NCBI RefSeq assembly: GCF_008705135.1
Contig: NZ_CP023694.1
Span: forward strand, 868,001-932,000
Origin: Streptomyces coeruleorubidus
GTDB lineage: Bacteria > Actinomycetota > Actinomycetes > Streptomycetales > Streptomycetaceae
Direction of reading: 5' to 3'
DNA: 64,000 bases
Shown: one piece after another, positions 45,254 through 53,618 of the stretch
Layout: the number at the start of each line of letters is the position of its first letter
Numbering within the stretch: the first letter of the stretch is position 1
Position numbers and translations under genes: made by a program
Notes under the pieces: generated by a model
What the model saw: the letters and a program-made list of their open reading frames with translations, nothing else
The model's database searches: none
What the model was told of the DNA's origin: nothing

Positions 45254-45437
45254 CGACGGCGGACCGGCTCCGCGATGCGCGGCAGCCTCTCCGGCCGCGT
45301 TGAGGGACGCGGCGAATGTGACGACGCCGAGCCCCGGCCGCACCGTACGCACGCAGCGCCTGTGCCGTTGCGCTCCCTACGGGTGCCACCGGGTGGTCAC
45401 CCCGCCTGCGATTCCCTTCCCCCCGGAGAGCCTCTCC

Positions 45438-46445
45438 ATGGTCATGTCTTCCGAAGTCACGCCAGCCCCTGCCGCGAAGCCACCGCATCGAGTGGGCGCC
45501 CTCGGCCCGGACGTGCCGCGGATCGTGCCTCGCCGGCACCTCGGCCGGTGGCTGACCGCTGCGGTCGCCCTGCTGCTCTTCGCGATGGTGCTCAACTCCG
45601 TCGTCCGCAACCGGGCGTTCCAGTGGGACGTGGTGGGCCAATACTTCACCACCGCCGCCGTGCTCGAAGGGCTGCTGCTCTCCCTGTGGCTGACGGCTGT
45701 GGTGATGGTGCTCGGCTTCCTGCTCGGCACCGTGCTCGCGGTGATGCGGCTGTCCGCCAACGCAGTGCTGCGGACGCTGAGTTGGGGCTATGTGTGGATC
45801 TTCCGGTCCACTCCCCTGCTGGTGCAGCTGCTGTTCTGGTTCAACATCGGCGCGCTCTACCCGACGCTCGGCCTCGGCATCCCGTTCGGCCCGCAGTTCA
45901 TCACCGTCAAGACGGTCAACCTGCTCGGCCCCACCCTGACGGCCGTCATCGGCCTGACCCTGCACGAGAGCGCCTACGCAGCCGAGGTGGTGCGCGGCGG
46001 CATCCTCTCCGTGGACTCCGGGCAGACCGAGGCCGCCCAGGCACTCGGTCTGAGCAGACGCCGCACGCTGCGCCGGATCGTTGTCCCCCAGGCGATGCGC
46101 TCCATCGTGCCGACCGCCGGCAACATGCTGATCGGCACCCTCAAGGGCACCAGCATCGTCAGCGTGCTGGCCGTGCACGACCTGCTGTACTCGGTGCAGC
46201 TGATCTACAACCAGACCTACCAGGTCATCCCGCTGCTGATGGTCGCCACCCTCTGGTACATCGCCGTCACCACCGTGCTCAGCGCGGGTCAGTTCTACGT
46301 CGAGCGGTACTACGCCCGCGGCAACTCCCGCGCCCTGCCGCCCACTCCGCTGCAGCGGCTGCGGGGCCACCTGACCGCCGTACGCCACCGGCTGAGTGCG
46401 GCGACCGCTGCCGACGCCCGCCCGGCGATCGGCGGTGACCGGTGA
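45438..46445 (+). CDS. Polar amino-acid ABC transporter permease, orphan copy
   Basis: A 335-residue permease with five to six membrane segments and the coupling loop EAAQALGLSRRRTLRRIVVP. It is a clear paralogue of the permease at 41215-42237 but lies on the other strand without a binding protein or ATPase of its own. It probably assembles with the ATPase and one binding protein encoded across the divergent promoter region. ATG at 45438 has GGAGAG upstream; a second ATG two codons on is possible. The stop overlaps the next start (GTGA). Confidence 0.88.
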   Translation: MVMSSEVTPAPAAKPPHRVGALGPDVPRIVPRRHLGRWLTAAVALLLFAMVLNSVVRNRAFQWDVVGQYFTTAAVLEGLLLSLWLTAVVMVLGFLLGTVLAVMRLSANAVLRTLSWGYVWIFRSTPLLVQLLFWFNIGALYPTLGLGIPFGPQFITVKTVNLLGPTLTAVIGLTLHESAYAAEVVRGGILSVDSGQTEAAQALGLSRRRTLRRIVVPQAMRSIVPTAGNMLIGTLKGTSIVSVLAVHDLLYSVQLIYNQTYQVIPLLMVATLWYIAVTTVLSAGQFYVERYYARGNSRALPPTPLQRLRGHLTAVRHRLSAATAADARPAIGGDR

Positions 46446-48418
46446 GCAGCACCCCCTCCACGGCCGTCCTGGTCATCGTCGGCGCGGGCCCGCGCGCCAC
46501 CGGCCTGCTGGAGCGCATCGCCGCCAACGCACGCGAACTGTGGGACGGGTCACGGGAGTTGCGCATCCACCTTGTGGACCCGCACCCGCCCGGCCCGGGA
46601 CGCATCTGGCGGCACGAGCAGTCGGCGCTGCTCCGGATGAATTCCATGGCCGAGGACGTCACCATGTTCACCGACGAGTCGTCCACCATCGAGGGCCCGG
46701 TGCGGCCCGGCCCGTCGCTCGCCGAGTGGGCCGCCCAGTTCTCCGGCCGGGGCCCACGCCACACCCCGTACGCCGAACCCGCCGACCCGGAAGTGCTCGC
46801 CGAACTACGCACGCTCACCGGGGCCGACTTCCCCACCCGCCGCGCGCAGAGCGCCTACCTGGACTGGGTCTTCCGCAGGACGCTGACCGAGCTGCCACCC
46901 TCGGTCACCGTCGAGTGGCACCGCACCACCGCGACCGCCGTCACCGGCCCCCCGGACGGCCCGCAATACGTGCACCTCGCCGACCGCGCCACCCCGCTCA
47001 CCGCCGACCTGGTGGTCCTGGCCCAGGGACACCTCGGCTCCACGCCCACCGCCGAGCACCGCGACCACGCCGCCTTCGCCCTCCGCCACGGCCGCTTCCA
47101 CCTCTCGCCGGAGTTCTCCGCCGACGCCGACCTGTCCGGGCTGCGGCCCGGCGAGCACGTCCTCCTGCGCGGCTTCGGCCTGGCCTTCATCGACCTGATG
47201 ACGCTGCTCACCGAGGGCCGCGGCGGCACGTACCGCACCGAGGCCGACGGCACCCTCACCTACCTTCCGTCCGGTCGCGAGCCCGTCCTGCACGTCGGGT
47301 CGCGGCGCGGGGTGCCGTACCACTCCAAGACCCGCTACCGGCTCCAGGGCCCTCGGCCCCCGCTGCCGCGCCACTTCGGGCCCGAGGCGGTCGACGCGCT
47401 GCTCGCCGAGGGACGCCCGCTGGACCTGCGGTGCGATGTGTGGCCGCTGATGGCGAAGGAGATCGGCTTCGGCCACTACCACGAGCTCTTCCACGCCCAT
47501 CCCGAGCGCACCGCTCTTCCCTGGGCGGATTTCATCGCCGCGTACGACCGTCTGGGCTGGTACGACGACGACATGGCGGCCCTCGTCGCCACGGCGGTAC
47601 CCGATCCGGCGGACCGCCTGGACTTCGAGGTCCTGGACCATCCGCTGGACGGACTCGCGTTCCCGACGGCGGACGCGCTCCAGGAGCATCTGCGCGAGCA
47701 CATCGCCGAGGATGTCGCCCGCCGCGAGGACCCGGAGTTCAGCGCCGACCTCGGAGCGTTCCTCGCCCTGCTCTCCGTCTACGGCCAGCTGCCCCGTCTG
47801 GTCGCCGCGGGACGGCTGACCGCGCGGTCCGTCGCCGAGCGACTCGACGGCTGGTGGCACGGCTTCTTCAGCTTCCTCGCCTCGGGCCCGCCCGGCTTCC
47901 GCCTGCGTCAGCTCCTCGCGCTGTCCCGGGCCGGCATCGTCCACTTCCTGGGCGCCGACGTCCGCATCGGCACCGACGAGAGCACCGGCACCTTCACCGC
48001 GACCAGCTCCACCGTCCCCGGGCACATCTCCCACGCCACGGCCCTGATCGAGGCGTACCTGCCCGGCCCCTCCCTCGACCGCACCGAGGACCCCCTCCTG
48101 CGCGACCTGCACCGGACCGGCGCCCTCACCGAGGAGGTCATCACCGACCCCACTCACACCCACCGCTCCGGCCTGCTCGCGGTCTCCCCCGCGGAGGGCC
48201 ACCTCGTCGACCCGTCCCTCGGCAGCCCCCATCCCCGCCGCATCGCCCTCGGCGCCCCCACCAACAGCCGGGCCGTCGCCGCCTTCGCCCGCCCTCGCAC
48301 CAACGCGCCGGCCTTCCGCCAGAACGACGCGGTGGCCCGCGTGCTCCTGCGCGCCCTGAGCACCACCGAGGCCGGGACGGCAACGTCTCAGGTGGACGGC
48401 CCGTCTCTCAGAGTGTGA
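46442..48418 (+). CDS. FAD/NAD(P)-binding protein (NAD_binding_9 type)
   Basis: A 658-residue cytoplasmic flavoprotein. The N-terminal Rossmann segment VLVIVGAGPRATGLLERIAA is followed by HLVDPHPPGPGRIWR and then LLRMNSMAEDVTMF, as in the FAD-NAD(P)-binding family 9 (PF13454). A second nucleotide-binding area is at VVLAQGHLG and LLRGFGLAFIDLM. Its reaction is unknown. It may be a monooxygenase or an oxidoreductase that uses what the coupled permease imports. GTG start overlaps the permease stop. Confidence 0.8.
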   Translation: MSSTPSTAVLVIVGAGPRATGLLERIAANARELWDGSRELRIHLVDPHPPGPGRIWRHEQSALLRMNSMAEDVTMFTDESSTIEGPVRPGPSLAEWAAQFSGRGPRHTPYAEPADPEVLAELRTLTGADFPTRRAQSAYLDWVFRRTLTELPPSVTVEWHRTTATAVTGPPDGPQYVHLADRATPLTADLVVLAQGHLGSTPTAEHRDHAAFALRHGRFHLSPEFSADADLSGLRPGEHVLLRGFGLAFIDLMTLLTEGRGGTYRTEADGTLTYLPSGREPVLHVGSRRGVPYHSKTRYRLQGPRPPLPRHFGPEAVDALLAEGRPLDLRCDVWPLMAKEIGFGHYHELFHAHPERTALPWADFIAAYDRLGWYDDDMAALVATAVPDPADRLDFEVLDHPLDGLAFPTADALQEHLREHIAEDVARREDPEFSADLGAFLALLSVYGQLPRLVAAGRLTARSVAERLDGWWHGFFSFLASGPPGFRLRQLLALSRAGIVHFLGADVRIGTDESTGTFTATSSTVPGHISHATALIEAYLPGPSLDRTEDPLLRDLHRTGALTEEVITDPTHTHRSGLLAVSPAEGHLVDPSLGSPHPRRIALGAPTNSRAVAAFARPRTNAPAFRQNDAVARVLLRALSTTEAGTATSQVDGPSLRV

Positions 48419-48425
48419 GACCTTC

Positions 48426-48452
48426 CCTACTTTTCCTATGGAATTACTAGGG
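48426..48452. promoter_or_regulatory. 27-bp sulfur-unit element, copy 1
   Basis: The element reads CCTA-N-TTTTCCTA, eight variable bases, then CTAGGG. It lies directly upstream of the predicted -35 box of the third leader ORF and belongs to a larger inverted repeat CTTCCCTA/TAGGGAAG (48422-48455). The same 27-bp pattern occurs in reverse orientation at 59590-59616. A regulator site is the likely meaning. Confidence 0.75.
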
Positions 48453-48457
48453 AAGCC

Positions 48458-48487
48458 TTGACGGTGTTCACCCAGGGTGCGCAGGAT
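48458..48487 (+). promoter_or_regulatory. Predicted promoter of the winged-helix/flavoprotein/TauE unit
   Basis: TTGACG (48458-48463) and CAGGAT (48482-48487) are 18 bases apart. A start about 7 bases after the -10 box would fall on the leader ATG at 48495, giving a leaderless mRNA. Confidence 0.6.
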
Positions 48488-48494
48488 GATGAAC

Positions 48495-48578
48495 ATGTCC
48501 CGTACACAGCAACGACTCGTTCGTCGTCGGCATGTCGACTTTGGTCACGTCGTCAGTGCCGCCTGCTGTCGCGCGTGA
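48495..48578 (+). CDS. Cysteine-ending leader peptide of the winged-helix/DszC-like unit
   Basis: A 27-codon ORF with the core RRRHVDFGHVVSAACCRA and paired Cys codons two residues before the stop. In-frame ATGs at 48486 and 48489 also exist, but the predicted transcription start and spacing favour 48495. A 7-bp hairpin lies between its stop and the next gene. Its likely role is to sense cysteine supply during translation. Confidence 0.8.
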   Translation: MSRTQQRLVRRRHVDFGHVVSAACCRA

Positions 48579-48629
48579 GGCACGCGGCTCACACCTTCAC
48601 CGTGCCGCTCCGCCCCCGCCCTTCCCAGG

Positions 48630-48660
48630 CGTCAGGTGAGGTCACCCACTACGCCTGACG
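48630..48660 (+). terminator. Attenuator-like hairpin before the winged-helix gene
   Basis: CGTCAGG and CCTGACG (7 bp) enclose 17 nt that hold an alternative small stem GGTGA-GG-TCACC. The two structures overlap and could be alternatives. Confidence 0.55.
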
Positions 48661-48689
48661 GCCCGACACTCTTCCGAGGGACAACCGCC

Positions 48690-49259
48690 ATGACCACGGC
48701 ACTTCCGGCCCAGGCCACCCCACACGATCCGCCACTCTCCGACACACCCCGTCTTCGCCTGGTGGGCGATACCGCGCGGAGAGGCACCCAGGGAAACACT
48801 TCTGCCCCGCTCGTCAGCTACCTCGTGCTCGTCCCGGAGGGCACCGATCCCGCCGAGCTCTTCGTCAAGGACAGGCCGCGGCCCGAGATCCGACCGGTCG
48901 TCGCCGCGGAGCCGGCCCCTGACCGGCGGACGGGAGACGACGTCGTCCGCATCGATCCCGCGCGCCATGTCGCCGAGGTGGACGGGCGTGAACTCGACCT
49001 CACCTACCTGGAGTTCGAGCTGCTTGCGCATCTCGTTCGGCATCCCCACCACGTACAGTCGCGCGACGGGCTGGTGGCCGCCGTCTGGGGCTACGACCAC
49101 ATCGGCGACGGCCGCACCGTGGATGTCCACGTCGCCCGCCTGCGTCGCAAGCTGGGCCGGGCTCACCGGCACCGGATCGTCACCGTTCGGCGCGTGGGTT
49201 ACAAGTACGTGCCCGACCAGCAGGTGAGCCCCGACGCCGCGCTCTGCGGCCGACCTTGA
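48690..49259 (+). CDS. Stand-alone OmpR/PhoB-type winged-helix regulator
   Basis: A 189-residue protein without a receiver domain. After a variable start and a conserved SYLVLVPEGTDPAELF strand, residues about 95-180 form a Trans_reg_C winged helix: LDLTYLEFELLAHLVRHP, SRDGLVAAVWGY and RTVDVHVARLRRKLG, with the final VRRVGYKYV hairpin. It should bind DNA directly, perhaps sensing a ligand through the N-terminal segment. It follows a cysteine leader ORF and leads a unit with a DszC-like enzyme and a TauE exporter, so it is a candidate regulator of sulfur genes. GAGGG precedes the start. Confidence 0.85.
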   Translation: MTTALPAQATPHDPPLSDTPRLRLVGDTARRGTQGNTSAPLVSYLVLVPEGTDPAELFVKDRPRPEIRPVVAAEPAPDRRTGDDVVRIDPARHVAEVDGRELDLTYLEFELLAHLVRHPHHVQSRDGLVAAVWGYDHIGDGRTVDVHVARLRRKLGRAHRHRIVTVRRVGYKYVPDQQVSPDAALCGRP

Positions 49260-49272
49260 GGAGACCACTTCC

Positions 49273-50502
49273 ATGGGCCTTGCCTCCGCGCCGTCCCGCC
49301 CCACCCCGCCATCCGACATGACCGCACCCGGCCGAGCTCACTGGCTGCGCGTGGCCCGTGAAGCGGCGGACGACCTGGCCACGGACACCGTGGCCAGGGA
49401 GCAGGCGGGCAAGGCCCCGTTCGACGAGGTGTCCCGGCTGCGCGAGGCGGGACTGCTGTCGCTCCTGATGCCGGCCGGGTCCCAGGAAGGCGGCGCGGAC
49501 TGGCTGACGGCTTACGCCGTCGTCCGGGAGATCGCCCCAGCCGACGGCGCGATCGGCCAACTGCTCGGCTCTCACTACTTCCTGTCGTGGAGTGCCCGCT
49601 TCTTCGCCGGGCCCGCTCTCGCCGCGCAGATCGAGGAGCGGTCCGCGGCCGAGGAGTGGTGCTGGGGCGGCGGTTTCGCACGTCAGGAGCCGCCTCTGAT
49701 GCTGGCCAGGACCTCCCACGGACTGGTGCTCGACGGTCGGCAGAGCTATACCACCGGGGTCCTGGTCGCCGACCGTCTCGCCGTGCGCGCCGTGCGGAAG
49801 GACACGGGTGAGCCACTCGCCGTCGTGGTGGATCCCGCCCGTCGCGGTGTGACGATCGACGGCGACGCCGACCCCTTCGGCCAGCGGCTCGCGGCCGGCG
49901 GCAGCGTGGAGTTCGACGACGTACCGGTGGGTGCCGACGACGTGCTCGGCTCCCTGTCCGCGGACGAGGACTTGCTGTCGCCCCGGGCCGCCCTGGCATC
50001 TCCGGTCGGGCGTCTCTTCTCCGCCCAGCTCCTTCTCGGCATGGCCGAGGGAGTGCTCGCCGAAGCCCGTGAGTTCAGCAGGACGGGCCACGCGCCCTGG
50101 CACCCCGCCTGGCCGGCCGGTACCCCGCAGGACCCGCAGGTGCAGACCGCCTACGGAGAACTCACCGTCCTCACCCGCTCCGCGTCGGCACTCACCGATC
50201 AGGCCCTGGAAGCCGTGCGGGGCGGCCTTGAGCGCGGCGACGACCTCACCTACGACGAGTCCGCGGACATTTCCGCCCTCGTGGCCATGGCCGAAACCGC
50301 CGCGGCCGGGGCAGCGCAGGAGTCCACCACCCGCGCCCTGGAAATCGTCGGTGCCCGCTCCACCTCCGCGCGGCTGGGCTTCGACCGGTTCTGGCGCAAC
50401 GCCCGAACCCACACCCTGTACGAGCCCGTCACCCACCGGCTCCGCGACGTCGGACACTACTTCCTCAACGGCGCCCACCCTCCGTTCGTCCTGCCCGCCT
50501 GA
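49273..50502 (+). CDS. Acyl-CoA dehydrogenase-fold monooxygenase (DszC/SfnB-like)
   Basis: A 409-residue flavoprotein with the acyl-CoA dehydrogenase fold. It has an N-terminal helical part (DEVSRLREAGLLSLLMP, ADGAIGQLLGSHYF), a central beta domain (LDGRQSYTTGVLVAD) and C-terminal helices with LEIVGARSTSARLGFDRFWRNARTHTL, the usual end of DszC and SfnB proteins. Such enzymes use FMNH2 to oxidise sulfides or sulfones and not acyl-CoA. GAGGAG upstream supports the ATG at 49273. It lies 13 bases after the winged-helix gene and 42 before the TauE-like exporter. Confidence 0.83.
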   Translation: MGLASAPSRPTPPSDMTAPGRAHWLRVAREAADDLATDTVAREQAGKAPFDEVSRLREAGLLSLLMPAGSQEGGADWLTAYAVVREIAPADGAIGQLLGSHYFLSWSARFFAGPALAAQIEERSAAEEWCWGGGFARQEPPLMLARTSHGLVLDGRQSYTTGVLVADRLAVRAVRKDTGEPLAVVVDPARRGVTIDGDADPFGQRLAAGGSVEFDDVPVGADDVLGSLSADEDLLSPRAALASPVGRLFSAQLLLGMAEGVLAEAREFSRTGHAPWHPAWPAGTPQDPQVQTAYGELTVLTRSASALTDQALEAVRGGLERGDDLTYDESADISALVAMAETAAAGAAQESTTRALEIVGARSTSARLGFDRFWRNARTHTLYEPVTHRLRDVGHYFLNGAHPPFVLPA

Positions 50503-50544
50503 CCAGGAGGCGATACTGGACGGACGTTCATTCAGAGGGCTGCC

Positions 50545-51327
50545 ATGACATGGTCGACGGGGCTGGCAGGTCTGACCGCCGGCCTGCTCATAGCGGTGGT
50601 GACCGCGCCGGTGGGCGTTTCGGGAGCGGTGTTCCTGCTTCCCGTGCAGTTGAGCGTACTCGGGGTGCCCAGCCCGGCGGTCACGCCCACCAACCTGCTG
50701 TACAACGTGGTGGCCGGGCCCGGCGCCCTGCTGCGCCACCACCGCGAGGGGCTGCTGCACAGCGCGCTGACGCGCCGCCTGGTGGCCGGCACGCTGCCGG
50801 GTGTGGTCATCGGCGCCGTGGTACGGGTCTTCGCCGTCCCGGGGGCCACCGCATTCCGCCTCTTGGTCGCGGCTCTGCTGATGCCACTGGGCCTGTGGCT
50901 CATCGGGCGAACCATCCGGCCCACCCGGCCGGCCCCGGCTGCGGAACCCTCCCCCCGAACCATCACCGGACTGTCCCTGGTCGTCGGCGTTGTCGGCGGG
51001 ATCTACGGGATCGGCGGCGGATCCATCCTCGGCCCCGTCCTGGTCGGCCGGGGCATGCCCGTCGCGCGGGTGGCGCCGGCCGCCCTCGCCTCCACTTTCG
51101 CCACCTCCGTGGCCGGTGCCGCGGCCTTCGCGCTGTTGTCCCTGACCGGCTCCGGTGACATCGCCCCTGACTGGCACCTCGGCCTGGCCTGCGGTCTCGG
51201 CGGACTGGTCGGGGGCTACCTCGGTGCCTGTCTGCGACCTCGTCTGCCCGAGACCGCACTTCGCCTCCTGCTCGGCGTCCTGGCCGCCGTCCTCGGTGCC
51301 CTCTACGCCGTGCAGTCACTGCGCTGA
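50545..51327 (+). CDS. Sulfite exporter TauE/SafE family protein
   Basis: A 260-residue membrane protein with about eight helices and the internal duplication typical of TauE/SafE (DUF81). The two halves begin near LIAVVTAPVGVSGAVFLLP and VVGVVGGIYGIGGGSILGP, both with the Gly-rich motif. Family members move sulfite, sulfoacetate or other sulfonate products across the membrane. Here it would remove sulfite released by the monooxygenases or take up an organosulfonate. It ends the unit started by the third leader ORF. Confidence 0.87.
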   Translation: MTWSTGLAGLTAGLLIAVVTAPVGVSGAVFLLPVQLSVLGVPSPAVTPTNLLYNVVAGPGALLRHHREGLLHSALTRRLVAGTLPGVVIGAVVRVFAVPGATAFRLLVAALLMPLGLWLIGRTIRPTRPAPAAEPSPRTITGLSLVVGVVGGIYGIGGGSILGPVLVGRGMPVARVAPAALASTFATSVAGAAAFALLSLTGSGDIAPDWHLGLACGLGGLVGGYLGACLRPRLPETALRLLLGVLAAVLGALYAVQSLR

Positions 51328-51445
51328 CGGCCGGGGCCGACGCAGACGACGGTCACCACGCCGCCGCCCGTCCGGAGAATTGTGAACACCGCACTTCGTG
51401 CGCATGTCGCACCGTTGAGAATATGAGACGCGTCCGCAAGCGACA

Positions 51446-51474
51446 TTGACCTGGCTGGATTCCGCTGCAACTCT
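51446..51474 (+). promoter_or_regulatory. Predicted promoter of the first SsuABC unit
   Basis: TTGACC (51446-51451), a 17-base spacer and a weak -10 AACTCT (51469-51474). A start about 7 bases later would coincide with the leader GTG at 51482, giving a leaderless mRNA. Confidence 0.5.
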
Positions 51475-51481
51475 CGTGGCT

Positions 51482-51574
51482 GTGAGCAATTCCGAGACCC
51501 TCGCCGCGCGCCTGCACGTCGATCTGCGACGTCAGGCCAGCGCCATCTGTGCCGCCGGTCGCCGCACTCACTGA
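51482..51574 (+). CDS. Cysteine-containing leader peptide of the first SsuABC unit
   Basis: A 30-codon ORF with the core RLHVDLRRQASAICAAGRR. A single Cys codon lies eight codons before the stop, unlike the paired Cys of three other leaders. The H-V-D-L and S-A-I-C positions match the family pattern. A hairpin with a T-tract follows 32 bases later. The GTG is probably at or near the transcript start. Confidence 0.75.
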   Translation: MSNSETLAARLHVDLRRQASAICAAGRRTH

Positions 51575-51606
51575 CAGGCACAGCTCCCTTCGCTCCATTT
51601 CACAGC

Positions 51607-51625
51607 CGGCTTCTGCGCCAAGCCG
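51607..51625 (+). terminator. Attenuator/terminator hairpin with T-tract
   Basis: CGGCTT and AAGCCG (6 bp, 7-nt loop) are followed within three bases by TTTT (51629-51632). This is the only hairpin in the island with a U-tract and looks like a conventional intrinsic terminator inside a leader region. Confidence 0.65.
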
Positions 51626-51730
51626 CTGTTTTCGCAAACGTCAGGCTCGTCGTAGCCCTTTTCACCGGGGCCTCTTTCCGCCATTCGACGTCTGCATTTC
51701 CCTGACCGGTTTCCTGAACAGGACCCTTCC

Positions 51731-52777
51731 ATGGCCACTACGGCATCGACCCGACGTCAGTTCCTCACTCTGCTCGGTCTCTCGACGGTGGCGGTGAGCT
51801 GCGGCACGGCCGCGACCGGAGCCACGTCCGGCAAGGGCCGGACCAAGACGCTCCGGTACCAGGGCTGGGCGGGTCAGGTGACCTTGCCGGAGCTGGCCGA
51901 GGATCTCGGCTATCTGGAGGACCTGAAGCTGGAGTGGGTCGGCAACACCATCAGCGGGCCGCAGGACATCCAGTCCGCGGCCACGGGCCAGGTCGACTTC
52001 GGCGGCGCGTTCAACGGCGCGGTCGTCAAACTGGCCGCGAACAACGCCCCCGTCAAGGCCGTCATCAGCTACTACGGGGCCGACAAGTACGCCTACAACG
52101 GCTTCTACGTCCTCGAGGACAGCCCGATCCGCTCGGCCCGGGATCTGCTCGGCAAGAAGGTCGGAATGAACACCCTCGGAGCTCACTCCGAGGCCATGCT
52201 CGACATCTATCTTCAGCGCGGTGGTCTGTCCCGGGCGGAGATCGGCAAGGTCGAACCGCTCGTGGTACCCCCGGTCAACACCGAGCAGTCGCTGCGGCAG
52301 AAGCAGATCGATGTGGCCGTGCTCGGCGGCATCCTGCGCGACAAGGCACTGGCCACCGGTGGCATCCGCCCGCTCTTCACCGACTACCGACTGCTCGGTG
52401 CGTTCAGCGCCGGCACCTACGTGATGACGGACCGCTTCCTGAAGCAGAACCCGGACACGGCCCGGATCTTCGTCACCGCCGTGGGGCGGGCCATCGAGTG
52501 GTCCCGTTCCACTCCGCGCGACGAGGTCGTCGCCCGGATGACGGACATCGTGAACAAGCGCGGCCGCAACGAGGACACCGCGCCCCTGAAGTACTGGCGG
52601 TCCTACGGTGTGGCCGAGAGGGCGGGCCTGATCACCGGCAAGGAACTCCAGCTGTGGATCGACTGGCTGGCCGACCGCGGCGACATCCAAAAGGGCCAGG
52701 TCACGCTGTCGGACCTCTACACCAATGAGTTCAACGGCAATGCGAATTCCTCCTCCGCACCGAAGAGCGGGAGCTGA
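51731..52777 (+). CDS. Sulfonate/taurine-type ABC substrate-binding protein (SsuA/TauA-like)
   Basis: A 348-residue NMT1/SsuA-type binding protein. The N terminus has a twin-arginine-like start (TRRQFLTLLG) and a possible lipobox ending VSC (Cys24), then a two-lobe domain with LRYQGWAGQVTLPELAEDLG, SGPQDIQSAATGQVDFGGA, RSARDLLGKKVGMNTLG and KQIDVAVLGG. It should bind an aliphatic sulfonate or related anion. The ribosome site (AGGA) sits within a small hairpin TCCTG-AA-CAGGA just before the ATG, so initiation may be modulated. ATPase and permease follow directly. Confidence 0.86.
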   Translation: MATTASTRRQFLTLLGLSTVAVSCGTAATGATSGKGRTKTLRYQGWAGQVTLPELAEDLGYLEDLKLEWVGNTISGPQDIQSAATGQVDFGGAFNGAVVKLAANNAPVKAVISYYGADKYAYNGFYVLEDSPIRSARDLLGKKVGMNTLGAHSEAMLDIYLQRGGLSRAEIGKVEPLVVPPVNTEQSLRQKQIDVAVLGGILRDKALATGGIRPLFTDYRLLGAFSAGTYVMTDRFLKQNPDTARIFVTAVGRAIEWSRSTPRDEVVARMTDIVNKRGRNEDTAPLKYWRSYGVAERAGLITGKELQLWIDWLADRGDIQKGQVTLSDLYTNEFNGNANSSSAPKSGS

Positions 52778-52781
52778 TCCC

Positions 52782-53618
52782 ATGCCGGAATCCACCACAC
52801 CCAAGATCGTGTTCGAGGACGTACGGAAGGACTTCACCGTCAAGGACAGGACGGGAACTCGGCAGCCAACCCGGTTCACCGCCCTTGACGGTATCGATCT
52901 GGAGATAGCGGCCGGTGAGTTCATCGTCCTGGTCGGTCCCAGCGGCTGCGGCAAGTCAACACTGCTGGATCTGCTCGGCGGACTCGCCCGCCCCACCGGC
53001 GGACGGATCCTGCTGGACGGCGAACCCGTCACCGGACCGGGCCTGGACCGAGGCATCGTGTTCCAGCAGTACGCGCTGCTGCCGTGGCGCACGGCGCAGG
53101 GCAATGTCGAGTTCGGCCTGGAGGCCACCGGCGTCCCCCGACGTCAACGTGGGGCACGGGCCAGGGAGTTCCTGGATCTGGTCGGCCTGACCGGGTTCGA
53201 GGACCGCCATCCTCATGAGCTGTCCGGCGGGATGCGGCAGCGGGTGGCGATCGCCCGCAGCCTCGCCTACGACCCCGATGTGCTGCTGATGGACGAGCCG
53301 TTCGCCGCGCTGGACGCCCAGACCCGGGAGTCCCTGCAGGACGAACTGCTGCGCATCTGGCAGCGCACCGGCAAGACCGTCGTCTTCATCACGCACGGCA
53401 TCGACGAAGCCGTCTACCTGGGACAGCGCGTCGCCGTCATGACGTCCAGGCCGGGCCGCATCAAGCAGATCGTGCCGATCGCCCTCGGCTCCCGTACGGC
53501 GACGGACGACCTCCGCTCCAGCCCCGAGTTCGCGCGCCACCGGCACGAGATCTGGTCGCTGCTGCACGACGAGGTGGCCAGGGCCCAGCAGTTGGAGAAG
53601 GAGGAGGCTTCCGTATGA
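52782..53618 (+). CDS. Sulfonate-type ABC transporter ATP-binding protein (SsuB-like)
   Basis: A 278-residue ATPase with Walker A GPSGCGKST, the Q-loop in VFQQYALLPWRTAQGNV, signature LSGGMRQRVAIARSL and Walker B VLLMDEPFAALD, the standard SsuB/TauB/NrtD set. ATG at 52782 has GGGAG upstream and lies 5 bases after the binding protein stop. It would drive import through the permease encoded at 53615-54580. The last ~30 residues are a polar tail. Confidence 0.9.
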   Translation: MPESTTPKIVFEDVRKDFTVKDRTGTRQPTRFTALDGIDLEIAAGEFIVLVGPSGCGKSTLLDLLGGLARPTGGRILLDGEPVTGPGLDRGIVFQQYALLPWRTAQGNVEFGLEATGVPRRQRGARAREFLDLVGLTGFEDRHPHELSGGMRQRVAIARSLAYDPDVLLMDEPFAALDAQTRESLQDELLRIWQRTGKTVVFITHGIDEAVYLGQRVAVMTSRPGRIKQIVPIALGSRTATDDLRSSPEFARHRHEIWSLLHDEVARAQQLEKEEASV

